Part shown: piece after piece, positions 37,167 through 44,506 of the stretch
Numbering within the stretch: position 1 is the stretch's first letter
How the letters are laid out: each line of letters begins with the position of its first letter
DNA from: Streptomyces marokkonensis
GTDB lineage: Bacteria > Actinomycetota > Actinomycetes > Streptomycetales > Streptomycetaceae
Assembly: GCF_008312835.1 (NCBI RefSeq)
Contig: NZ_VSKS01000012.1
Span: forward strand, 1-64,000
DNA: 64,000 bases
Direction: 5' to 3'
Notes under the pieces: model-generated
Seen by the model: only the letters and a program-made list of their open reading frames with translations
Database searches by the model: none
Told to the model about the DNA's origin: nothing
Program-made: the position numbers and the translations under genes

Positions 37167-38537
37167 TCACATGCGTTCGAAGGAGCGGCGCAGCTCCCAG
37201 TCGGTGACCGCGGCGTCGAAGGCGTCGATCTCGACGCGCGCCATGTTGCGGTAGTGCGCGACGACCTCGTCGCCGAAGGCCGCCTTGGCGATCGCGCTGT
37301 TCTCCCACAGTTCGGCGGCCTCGCGCAGGGTGGTGGGGACGTGCTCGAAGCCGGCGGTGTAGGCGTTGCCGGGGCAGGGTTCGGGCAGCTCGAGTCCCTG
37401 CTCGATGCCGTACAGGCCGGCGGCGACCATGCCGGCCACCGCGAGGTGCGGGTTGACGTCGCCGCCGGGCAGCCGGTTCTCGAACCGCAGCGAGCGGCCG
37501 TGGCCGACCACGCGCAGGGCGCAGGTGCGGTTGTCGCGTCCCCAGGCGACGGCGGTCGGGGCGAAGGAGCCCGGCTGGAACCGCTTGTAGGAGTTGATGT
37601 GCGGGGCGTACAGCAGGGAGAACTCGCGGAGCGCGGCGAGCTGCCCGGCGAGGAAGTGGCGCATGACCTCGGACATGGCGTCCGGTTCCTCGGCGGAGTC
37701 CGGCATGACGCTGTCGCCGGCGGCGTCCGTGAGGGAGAGGTGGATGTGGCAGGAGTTGCCCTCGCGCTCGTTGTACTTGGCCATGAAGGTGATCGAGACG
37801 CCCTCCTGGGCGGCGATCTCCTTGGCGCCGGTCTTGTAGACGGCGTGCTGGTCGCAGGTGACCAGGGCCTCGTCGTAGCGGAAGGCGATCTCGTGCTGGC
37901 CGGGGTTGCACTCGCCCTTGGCGGACTCGACGGTGAGTCCGGCGCCGGCCATCTCGTTGCGGATGCGGCGCAGCAGGGGCTCGATGCGTCCGGTGCCGAG
38001 CACGGAGTAGTCGACGTTGTACTGGTTGGCCGGGGTGAGGCCCCGGTAGCCGGCGTCCCAGGCCTGTTCGTAGGTGTCCCTGAAGACGATGAACTCCAGC
38101 TCGGTGCCGGCCTGGGCGGTGTAGCCGAGCGCGGTGAGGCGGTCCAGCTGGCGGCGCAGTATCTGCCGCGGGGCGGCGACGACCGGGGAGCCGTCGGCCC
38201 AGGCGAGGTCGGCGACGACCAGGGCGGTGCCCTCGTTCCAGGGCAGGCGGCGCAGGGTGCCGAGGTCGGGGTACATGGCGAAGTCGCCGTAGCCGGTGTC
38301 CCAGGAGGACATCTCGTACCCCTCGACCGTGTTCATGTCGGCGTCGACGGCGAGCAGGTAGTTGCAGCCCTCGGTACCGTGCCGGAGCACCTCGTCGAGG
38401 AAGAAGCGCGCGGCGAACCGCTTGCCCTGGAGCCGCCCTTGCATGTCCGGAAAGGCCAGGACGACGGTGTCGATCTCACCGCCGGCGACGAGGGTGTGCA
38501 GCTCCTCGACGGAGAGCGGGGGTGTGCGGTCTGCCAC
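37167..38537 (-). CDS. glnA4: glutamine synthetase-like gamma-glutamylethanolamide synthetase (GlnA4 type)
   Basis: 456 residues of the glutamine-synthetase superfamily: beta-grasp N-domain (VVLAFPDMQGRLQGKR) and catalytic C-domain with TELEFIVF, GECNPGQHEIAFRY, GNSCHIHLSL, SYKRFQPGSFAPTAVAWGRDNR and RFENRLPGGDVNPHLA. The position between an FadR regulator and an aldehyde dehydrogenase matches S. coelicolor glnA4, whose product, as I recall, glutamylates ethanolamine. It would trap the amine with ATP and glutamate for catabolism, not make glutamine. GTG 38537 start. Divergent from its probable regulator. Confidence 0.85.
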   Translation of the reverse strand: MADRTPPLSVEELHTLVAGGEIDTVVLAFPDMQGRLQGKRFAARFFLDEVLRHGTEGCNYLLAVDADMNTVEGYEMSSWDTGYGDFAMYPDLGTLRRLPWNEGTALVVADLAWADGSPVVAAPRQILRRQLDRLTALGYTAQAGTELEFIVFRDTYEQAWDAGYRGLTPANQYNVDYSVLGTGRIEPLLRRIRNEMAGAGLTVESAKGECNPGQHEIAFRYDEALVTCDQHAVYKTGAKEIAAQEGVSITFMAKYNEREGNSCHIHLSLTDAAGDSVMPDSAEEPDAMSEVMRHFLAGQLAALREFSLLYAPHINSYKRFQPGSFAPTAVAWGRDNRTCALRVVGHGRSLRFENRLPGGDVNPHLAVAGMVAAGLYGIEQGLELPEPCPGNAYTAGFEHVPTTLREAAELWENSAIAKAAFGDEVVAHYRNMARVEIDAFDAAVTDWELRRSFERM

Positions 38538-38575
38538 GGGAGAGCCTCCTCGGGCTTCTGTCAGCCGGGAGCCAT

Positions 38576-38595
38576 AAGGTATTGCGGAGGACCTT
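38576..38595. promoter_or_regulatory. candidate operator between glnA4 and the FadR regulator
   Basis: AAGGT (38576-38580) and ACCTT (38591-38595) are inverted around 10 bases. The element AAGGTATTG here recurs as AAGGTATGG (39427-39435) and AAGGTCTGG (39443-39451) before the permease gene, so a shared regulator site is likely. Confidence 0.45.
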
Positions 38596-38619
38596 TGCTT
38601 GGGAAGGGGGCACGGCGAC

Positions 38620-39354
38620 ATGCCGGAAGATGCGGTCGGAGCGGTCGGGGACCGTCTGGCACCGGTGCTGCGGCAGGTCCGCGCGGGCAACGGTTTCGAG
38701 GAGGCGCTGGAGCAGATCCTCCAGGTGGTGCGGCTGGGCCTGGTGGCGGGCGGGGAGCGGCTGCCGGCCGAGCGGGAGCTGGCGGAGCGGCTGGGGATCA
38801 GCCGGGTGACGCTGCGCGAGGTGCTGAAGGTGCTCCAGGACCAGGGTCTCGTCGAGTCGCGGCGCGGGCGGTACGGCGGCACGTTCGTGCTGCCCCGCCC
38901 GACGGACACGGGCGAGGAGGAGCTGCGGCGGCGGATCGCCGAGGTGGACATCGAGGACGTGCTGCGCTTCCGGGAGGTGCTGGAGGTGGGGGCGGCGGGG
39001 CTGTGCGCGGCGCACGGGCTGACGGACGGGCGGGCGGCGCGGCTGCGCGAGGCGCTGTCCGGCACGCAGGAGGCCCCGCTGGGCGACTACCGGCGGCGGG
39101 ACACGCTGTTCCACCTCACGCTGGCGGAGCTGTGCGGCTCACCGACGCTGACGGCGCAGTACGCGGCGGTACGGGCGACGGTGAACGACCTGCTGGACTG
39201 CATCCCGCTGCTGGTGCGCAACCTGGAGCACTCCCAGCGGCAGCACGCGGCGCTGGTCGAGGCGGTACTGGAGGGGGACGCGGACGGGGCGAGGGAGATG
39301 ATGCGCGAGCACTGCGCGGGGACGGCGGCGCTGCTGCGGGGGTTCCTGGCGTGA
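38620..39354 (+). CDS. FadR-subfamily GntR transcriptional regulator
   Basis: 244 residues. GntR winged helix (GERLPAERELAERLGISRVTLREVLKVLQDQGLVESRRGRYGGTFV, about 45-90) followed by an all-helical FCD ligand domain with the metal-binding pattern (D in RRRDTLFHLTLA, H in FHLTLAE, H in LEHSQRQHAALVEAV). Divergent from glnA4 and upstream of the permease; probably controls both. Ligand may be the amine or its glutamylated form. Confidence 0.88.
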   Translation: MPEDAVGAVGDRLAPVLRQVRAGNGFEEALEQILQVVRLGLVAGGERLPAERELAERLGISRVTLREVLKVLQDQGLVESRRGRYGGTFVLPRPTDTGEEELRRRIAEVDIEDVLRFREVLEVGAAGLCAAHGLTDGRAARLREALSGTQEAPLGDYRRRDTLFHLTLAELCGSPTLTAQYAAVRATVNDLLDCIPLLVRNLEHSQRQHAALVEAVLEGDADGAREMMREHCAGTAALLRGFLA

Positions 39355-39426
39355 GGGCGTGACGCCGCACGGATGGTTTACCGCGGCTTGACGCATGGGG
39401 CTTGCGCTCACGGTGTCCGCGCCACG

Positions 39427-39451
39427 AAGGTATGGGCCCACAAAGGTCTGG
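39427..39451. promoter_or_regulatory. paired AAGGT(A/C)TGG motifs before the permease gene
   Basis: Direct repeats AAGGTATGG and AAGGTCTGG start 16 bases apart, 56 bases before the permease start, and match the motif between glnA4 and the FadR gene. Confidence 0.4.
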
Positions 39452-39506
39452 ATCCGTTCCATTGCTCCACTGCCCCCTCCGTCGCCGCCCCTTGGGGAGT
39501 CGCCCT

Positions 39507-40952
39507 GTGAGCCTTCCACCCCCGTCCCGTGAGCCCGCCGGTGAGGCGGATGACTACCTGGAGCGCAGGAAGCTGCGCCGCGGCAGCGCCGGCTGGGTGC
39601 TGCTGACCGGCCTCGGTGTCGCCTACGTCGTGTCCGGCGACTACTCGGGCTGGAACTTCGGCCTGGCCGAAGGCGGCTTCGGCGGCCTGGCGATCGCCAT
39701 GGTGCTGATGGGCGCCATGTACACCTGCATGGTCTTCGCCCTCGCCGAACTGTCCTCGATCCTGCCCACGGCGGGCGGCGGCTACGGCTTCGCACGCCGG
39801 GCGCTCGGCCCGTGGGGCGGGTTCCTCACCGGCACGGCGATCCTGATCGAGTACGTCCTGGCACCCGCCGCGATCTCCATCTTCATCGGCGACTACGTCG
39901 AGTCGCTGGGCCTGTTCGGCCTGGAGTCCGGCTGGCCGGTGTACCTGGCCTGCTTCGTCGTCTTCATCGGCATCCACCTGTGGGGTGTGGGCGAGGCCCT
40001 GCGGTTCAGCTTCGTCGTCACGGGCATCGCGGTGGCGGCGCTGGTCGTGTTCGCGCTGGGGGCGCTGCCCGACTTCGACGCGTCCTCGCTGGACGACATC
40101 CCGGTGGACGCATCGGCCCTCGGCGCGAACTCCTGGCTGCCGATGGGCCTGCTGGGCATCTGGGCGGCGTTCCCGTTCGGCATGTGGTTCTTCCTGGGCG
40201 TCGAGGGCGTACCGCTGGCCGCGGAGGAGACCAGGGAACCGGCCCGTACGCTGCCGAGGGCGATCCGCTGGTCCATGGGCATCCTGGTGGTGCTGGCCGT
40301 GGTCACCTTCGTCGCGGCGGCCGGGGCGCGGGGCTCCGCCGCGGTCCAGGACGCGGGCAACCCGCTGGTGGAGGCGCTCCAGCCGGACGGCGAGGCGACG
40401 GTGCTGAGCCGGATCGTGAACTACGCGGGCCTCGCGGGGCTGGTCGCCTCGTTCTTCTCGCTGATCTACGCCGGTTCGCGGCAGCTCTTCGCGCTGTCCC
40501 GCGCGGGCTACCTGCCCAAGTTCCTGTCGCTCACCAGCGTCCGCAGGGCGCCTTACCTCGGACTGCTGGTGCCGGGCGCGATCGGCTTCGCCCTGGCCGC
40601 CGGGACGGGCAACGGCGCGCGCATGCTGAACATCGCCGTCTTCGGCGCGACGATCTCGTACGCGCTGATGTCCCTCTCCCACATCGTGCTGCGCCGCCGC
40701 GAGCCTGAGCTGCCGCGGCCGTACCGGACGCCGGGCGGCGTGCTGACCTCCTCGGTCGCGCTGGTGCTCGCGTGCGCGGCACTGGTGGCGACGTTCCTGG
40801 TGGACGTGACGGCGGCGTTCATCGCGCTGGCCGTCTACATCGTGGCCGCGGCGTACTTCGGCCTGTACAGCCGCAGGCATCTGGTGGCGAAGGCGCCGGA
40901 GGAGGAATTCGCGGCGCTGGCGGCGGCCAAGGCAGAGTTGGCACGGGACTGA
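39507..40952 (+). CDS. APC family amino acid/ethanolamine permease
   Basis: 481 residues with twelve predicted membrane helices. The start LRRGSAGWVLLTGLGVAYVVSGDYSGWNFGLAEGGFGG is of the ethanolamine-permease type within the amino acid-polyamine-organocation family. It should import the amine used by GlnA4. GTG 39507 is preceded by GGGGAG. The gamma-glutamyl hydrolase follows after 21 bases. Confidence 0.85.
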   Translation: MSLPPPSREPAGEADDYLERRKLRRGSAGWVLLTGLGVAYVVSGDYSGWNFGLAEGGFGGLAIAMVLMGAMYTCMVFALAELSSILPTAGGGYGFARRALGPWGGFLTGTAILIEYVLAPAAISIFIGDYVESLGLFGLESGWPVYLACFVVFIGIHLWGVGEALRFSFVVTGIAVAALVVFALGALPDFDASSLDDIPVDASALGANSWLPMGLLGIWAAFPFGMWFFLGVEGVPLAAEETREPARTLPRAIRWSMGILVVLAVVTFVAAAGARGSAAVQDAGNPLVEALQPDGEATVLSRIVNYAGLAGLVASFFSLIYAGSRQLFALSRAGYLPKFLSLTSVRRAPYLGLLVPGAIGFALAAGTGNGARMLNIAVFGATISYALMSLSHIVLRRREPELPRPYRTPGGVLTSSVALVLACAALVATFLVDVTAAFIALAVYIVAAAYFGLYSRRHLVAKAPEEEFAALAAAKAELARD

Positions 40953-40973
40953 GAGCGGAAGGAGGTGCCCGGA

Positions 40974-41687
40974 GTGCCGTCCAGGCCACTGATCGGCATC
41001 AGTACGTACGCGGAGCCCGGTGTGCGCTGGGGTGTGTGGCACCTGGACGCCGTGCTGCTGCCGGCCGGCTATCCGCGGCTGGTGCAGCGGGCGGGCGGAC
41101 TGGCCGCATTGCTCCCGCCGGACGCGCCGGAGCAGGCGGCGCCGGCCGTGGCACGCCTCGACGGCCTGGTCGTCGCGGGCGGCCCGGACGTGGAGCCCGT
41201 CCACTACGGCGCCGAGCCCGACCCGCGCACGGGGCCGCCCGCCCGGGCGCGGGACGCGTGGGAACTGGCGCTGATCGAGGCGGCCCTGGCCCGCGGGATC
41301 CCGCTGCTGGGCATCTGCCGGGGCATGCAGCTGCTCAACGTCGCGCTGGGCGGCACCCTCGTCCAGCACATCGACGGCCACGCGGAGGTGCCGGGGACCT
41401 TCGGCCGGCACCCGGTCAAGCCGGTCCCGGGCACGCTCTACGCCGGCATCGCCCCGGAGCAGACCTCCGTACCCACCTACCACCACCAGGCGGTGGACCG
41501 CCTGGGCACCGGCCTGATCCCTTCGGCGCACGCGGAGGACGGCACGGTGGAGGCGATCGAGCTGCCGGGACCGACGTGGGCCCTGGGCGTCCAGTGGCAC
41601 CCGGAAATGGCCGACGACCTCCGAGTGGTGCAGGCCCTGGCCGCCGCCGCCGGCCGCGGGCAGTCGTGCCTCCCCCCAGTGCCTTGA
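40974..41687 (+). CDS. gamma-glutamyl-gamma-aminobutyrate hydrolase family protein (class I amidotransferase fold)
   Basis: 237 residues, peptidase C26 type. Nucleophile Cys in PLLGICRGMQLLN, His/Glu in GVQWHPE, and the marker DGLVVAGGPDVEP. It removes the gamma-glutamyl group in the last step of the gamma-glutamylation route (like PuuD). GTG 40974 sits 8 bases after AGGAGG. The last residues, SCLPPVP, and the stop codon are encoded by a dispersed repeat, so the natural C-terminus was replaced. Confidence 0.88.
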   Translation: MPSRPLIGISTYAEPGVRWGVWHLDAVLLPAGYPRLVQRAGGLAALLPPDAPEQAAPAVARLDGLVVAGGPDVEPVHYGAEPDPRTGPPARARDAWELALIEAALARGIPLLGICRGMQLLNVALGGTLVQHIDGHAEVPGTFGRHPVKPVPGTLYAGIAPEQTSVPTYHHQAVDRLGTGLIPSAHAEDGTVEAIELPGPTWALGVQWHPEMADDLRVVQALAAAAGRGQSCLPPVP

Positions 41688-41708
41688 GGGCCTGGGAGGT
41701 GCCCCCAG
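41666..41708. repeat. dispersed GC-rich repeat, copy supplying a stop codon
   Basis: GTGCCTCCCCCCAGTGCCTT followed by GAGGGCCTGGGAGGTGCCCC and CAG; the inverted counterpart is at 4159-4200 with about three differences. The TGA at 41685-41687 inside it ends the upstream hydrolase gene. Confidence 0.8.
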
Positions 41709-41717
41709 CGGCGATGG

Positions 41718-41775
41718 GGGTCTCCCCGCTCATGAGGGTCTCCCCGCTCATGGAGGTGGGGAGAAGCCGAGAGCG
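41718..41775. repeat. 18-bp tandem repeat and flanking GC-rich element
   Basis: GGGTCTCCCCGCTCATGA at 41718-41735 is repeated at 41736-41752 (last base absent), followed by GAGGTGGGGAGAAGCCGAGA and GCGGGGGAGG, again of the dispersed family. All lie between convergent genes, in a 179-base gap without coding sequence. Confidence 0.7.
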
Positions 41776-41866
41776 GGGGAGGGTGGGCGCGACGGCACCC
41801 CGTAGCGCCGGGCTGCGTGAACGCCCCCGGCCAGCACCCACGCCTGCACGTGCCGGCTCACGCCCC

Positions 41867-42802
41867 TCAACCCCGTGTCAGCGACAGCAGGTCCCGCGCC
41901 GGCCCGGCAGGCCGATGCCCCGCGGTCCACACCGCCCGCAGGTCCCGCGCCAGCGCGACACCGTGCACAGGAATCCGCACCAGCCGCCGCGTCCCCAGCT
42001 CCTCCCCCACCGCGAGCTCGCTCAGCACCGCCGGCCCCGCGCCCCCGACGGCCGCCGCCTTCACCGCGGTGGTCGAGGACAACTCGATCAGCGGCCGCGC
42101 CAGCCCGCCCAGCGCGGCGTCCAGCACCTGCCGCGTCCCCGACCCCTCCTCCCGCAGGATCAGCGGGGTCGCCGCAAGTTCCTCCGCCGCGAGCGGCCGC
42201 CGCCGCCGCGCCCACGCGTGCGACGGTGCCGTCACGACGATCAGCCGGTCATGGGCGATCACCGCGGAGTCCAGCCCCGCCGGCACCGTCAGTCCCTCCA
42301 CGAACCCGACGTCCGCCTCCCCTGTCAGCAGCCGCTCCGCGACCGCCGCGGAGTTCCCCGCGAGCAGCGACACCGCCGTGTCCGGCCGCTGCGCGCGCAG
42401 CGCGAGCAGCCAGCCCGGCAGCAGGTACTCGGCGATCGTCATGCTCGCCGCCACCCGCAGCCGCGAGTCCCTGCGGTCCCGCAGTGCCTGCGCGCCCGCG
42501 TCGAAGGCCTCCGCCGCCTCCACGATGCGTCGCGCCCAGTCGGTGACCAGCGCCCCCGCGTCGGTCAGCCGCGACCCCCGCGGCGAGCGGTCGACCAGGG
42601 CCACACCCAGCTGCCGTTCCATCGACCGGACGCGGCTGCTCGCCGCGGGCTGGGTGATGCCCAGTTCGCGCGCCGCGCCGCCCAGGCTCCCCAGCCGCGC
42701 CACCGCCAGCAGCAGTTCGAGCGCCCCGAGGTCCGGCACCCTGTGGGTCAGCGACCCGGGGCTCACGGGCCGGTCGTCGGCGTGGTCCTCCGTCGTGCTC
42801 AT
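41867..42802 (-). CDS. LysR family transcriptional regulator
   Basis: 311 residues. Helix-turn-helix at about 28-85 (LLLAVARLGSLGGAARELGITQPAASSRVRSMERQLGVALVDR) and a LysR substrate-binding domain (LRVAASMTIAEYLLPGWL, ADVGFVEG, LILREEGSGTRQVLD) resembling CysB/CbbR-type members. ATG 42802 overlaps the upstream stop as ATGA, without its own good ribosome site, so it is translated by coupling. Being last in a trio with a second regulator is unusual. Confidence 0.88.
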   Translation of the reverse strand: MSTTEDHADDRPVSPGSLTHRVPDLGALELLLAVARLGSLGGAARELGITQPAASSRVRSMERQLGVALVDRSPRGSRLTDAGALVTDWARRIVEAAEAFDAGAQALRDRRDSRLRVAASMTIAEYLLPGWLLALRAQRPDTAVSLLAGNSAAVAERLLTGEADVGFVEGLTVPAGLDSAVIAHDRLIVVTAPSHAWARRRRPLAAEELAATPLILREEGSGTRQVLDAALGGLARPLIELSSTTAVKAAAVGGAGPAVLSELAVGEELGTRRLVRIPVHGVALARDLRAVWTAGHRPAGPARDLLSLTRG

Positions 42803-43545
42803 AAGTTCAGCTTATGTGGGCGCGCTCCTCGCAGGGCCCGCCCCAGCACCGTCGGGGCCTCAACCAGCGAAGGACCGTACCAGGTGAGGTGCCGGCCGCT
42901 CACCAGCGCGCAGGGCAGTCCGGGGAAGGCCTCGGGGCCGTCGTCGGCGGTGAAGCGGTACGGCTCGTCGGGGAGGACGACGAGGTCCGGTTCCCTCCCG
43001 CGCAGTTCGTCGAGGGGGATGCGCGGATACCGCTCCGGGTGAGCGGCGTACACCTGGTCGACGCCCAGCCGCGACAGCAGGTCACCGGCGAAGGTGTCGC
43101 GGCCCAGCACCATCCAGGGGCGCCGCCAGACGGGCACGACCGCCGTCCGGCGGGGCGGGGCCGGGGACAGGGCGTCCCAGGCGGCTTCCGCCTCGTCCAG
43201 CCACCGGGGCCGTGCCACGACGGCGCAGGCGGTGAGTACCCGGGCCAGCTCGCCGAAGGCCTGCGGCAGCGTCCGCACCTCGGTCACCAGCACGTCGAGG
43301 CCCGCCGCGCGCAGGGCGGCCAGATCGGGCGCGCGGTTCTCCTCCTCGTTGGCGATCACCAGGTCGGGGGCGAGGGCGGCGATCCGGTCCACCTCCGGGT
43401 TCTTCGTGCCGCCAACGCGTACGACGTCCAGCCCGGCCGGATGCGTGCACCAGTCGGTGGCGCCGACGAGGGCGCCGGGCGCGGAGCGGGCCACGGCCTC
43501 CGTCAGCGACGGGACGAGGGAGACGACCCGGAGGGGACGGCTCAT
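42799..43545 (-). CDS. BtuF/TroA-like helical-backbone metal-receptor protein without signal peptide
   Basis: 248 residues. The start RPLRVVSLVPSLTEAVARSAP, then VGATDWCTHPAG, VGGTKNPEVDRIAALAPDLVIANEEENR and LRGREPDLVVLPDEPYRF, is the pattern of cobalamin/siderophore ABC binding proteins. There is no signal peptide or lipobox, so it acts in the cytoplasm, possibly as a ligand sensor or carrier. No transporter genes are adjacent. It overlaps both neighbours (ATGA each side), an XRE-cupin regulator and a LysR regulator. Confidence 0.78.
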   Translation of the reverse strand: MSRPLRVVSLVPSLTEAVARSAPGALVGATDWCTHPAGLDVVRVGGTKNPEVDRIAALAPDLVIANEEENRAPDLAALRAAGLDVLVTEVRTLPQAFGELARVLTACAVVARPRWLDEAEAAWDALSPAPPRRTAVVPVWRRPWMVLGRDTFAGDLLSRLGVDQVYAAHPERYPRIPLDELRGREPDLVVLPDEPYRFTADDGPEAFPGLPCALVSGRHLTWYGPSLVEAPTVLGRALRGARPHKLNL

Positions 43546-44111
43546 CGGCGCGGCTTGTCCCGCAGCGCCTCGATGTCCTCGGCCACGGCGACGACCAGCA
43601 GCCGCGTGTCGGGGACCGTGGCCCGCCACCGGTGCCGGACGCCTCCGGTCAGGTACAGGGTGTCGCCGCGGCCGAGGCGGTAGGCGCGCCCCTCCGCCTC
43701 GATCTCCACGGCGCCGTCCGACACGTACATCAACTGGTCGTTGCGGAACTGGAGTTCGCGTCCGGCATCATGGTCGCCGGTGTACTCGGAGGCGTGCATC
43801 TGGTGGTGGCCGCGCACCAGGGAGCGCACCCGGGGTTCCGCCCAGGGCTCCGTGTCCTCGGCGCGGACGACGTCCACGCTGCACGCCGGGTCGGCGGCGG
43901 CGAGCAGTTCCACGGCGGTGGTGCGCAGGGCGTCGGCGACCTTCTCCAGGGAGCTCTGGCTGGGGCGCGCCCGCTCGTTCTCGATCTGGCTCAGGAACGG
44001 GACCGACAGGCCGCTGCGCTCGGCCACGACGGCGAGGGTGAGGTCCAGCGCGCGGCGGCGCCGCCGCACGGCCGCGCCCACCCGCAAGGGCTGTTCCTTG
44101 TGGTCGCCCAT
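43542..44111 (-). CDS. XRE-cupin transcriptional regulator
   Basis: 189 residues. Helix-turn-helix (LTLAVVAERSGLSVPFLSQIENERARPSQSSLEKVADAL, about 25-65) fused to a C-terminal cupin barrel (ELQFRNDQLMYVSDGAVEIEAEGRAYRLGRGDTLYLTGGVRHRWRA). Such regulators sense small metabolites such as polyamines or amino acids. ATG 44111 follows GGAGGGAG. First gene of the coupled trio. The 395-base gap upstream (44112-44506) contains its promoter and the terminator of the betaine transporter, and no gene. Confidence 0.86.
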   Translation of the reverse strand: MGDHKEQPLRVGAAVRRRRRALDLTLAVVAERSGLSVPFLSQIENERARPSQSSLEKVADALRTTAVELLAAADPACSVDVVRAEDTEPWAEPRVRSLVRGHHQMHASEYTGDHDAGRELQFRNDQLMYVSDGAVEIEAEGRAYRLGRGDTLYLTGGVRHRWRATVPDTRLLVVAVAEDIEALRDKPRR

Positions 44112-44450
44112 CGCTCCGGCTCCCTCCTCGCCGATCGTCCCGCACCCCGTGTGCCGGTCACCCCGGCCCACTCCCTTGGTGAGTTGTCTGCACCCTACGC
44201 ATGTTCGGCAAACCGTTTCAGGCGCCTGTCACGTCGCCGTCCCGCGCGACCGGTGCCGACCTCACAGTTCGCGCCAGCCGCCCGGCGGGCCCCTCGGTCC
44301 CCCGCACATACGAAAAGGGGGTGTTCCCGCCATTCTTCCCCGGACTCGGCGGAAGGTCACGGGGGAGGTTCGGGCAGGGCATTGCGCTCTGTGGTTGTCC
44401 GGATTCCTCTCGTGTTCCTGCTCGGCCGCGGACATGCGCGAGGGGCGGGC

Positions 44451-44498
44451 CCGGCCGTCCCGAGGGGCGGATCCGGGCCCGCCCCTCGGGACGGCCGG
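44451..44498 (-). terminator. terminator of the glycine-betaine ABC operon
   Basis: A perfect 20-bp stem (44451-44470 with 44479-44498) closes an 8-base loop, 8 bases beyond the stop codon at 44507. Confidence 0.88.
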
Positions 44499-44506
44499 TA
44501 CGGCGG

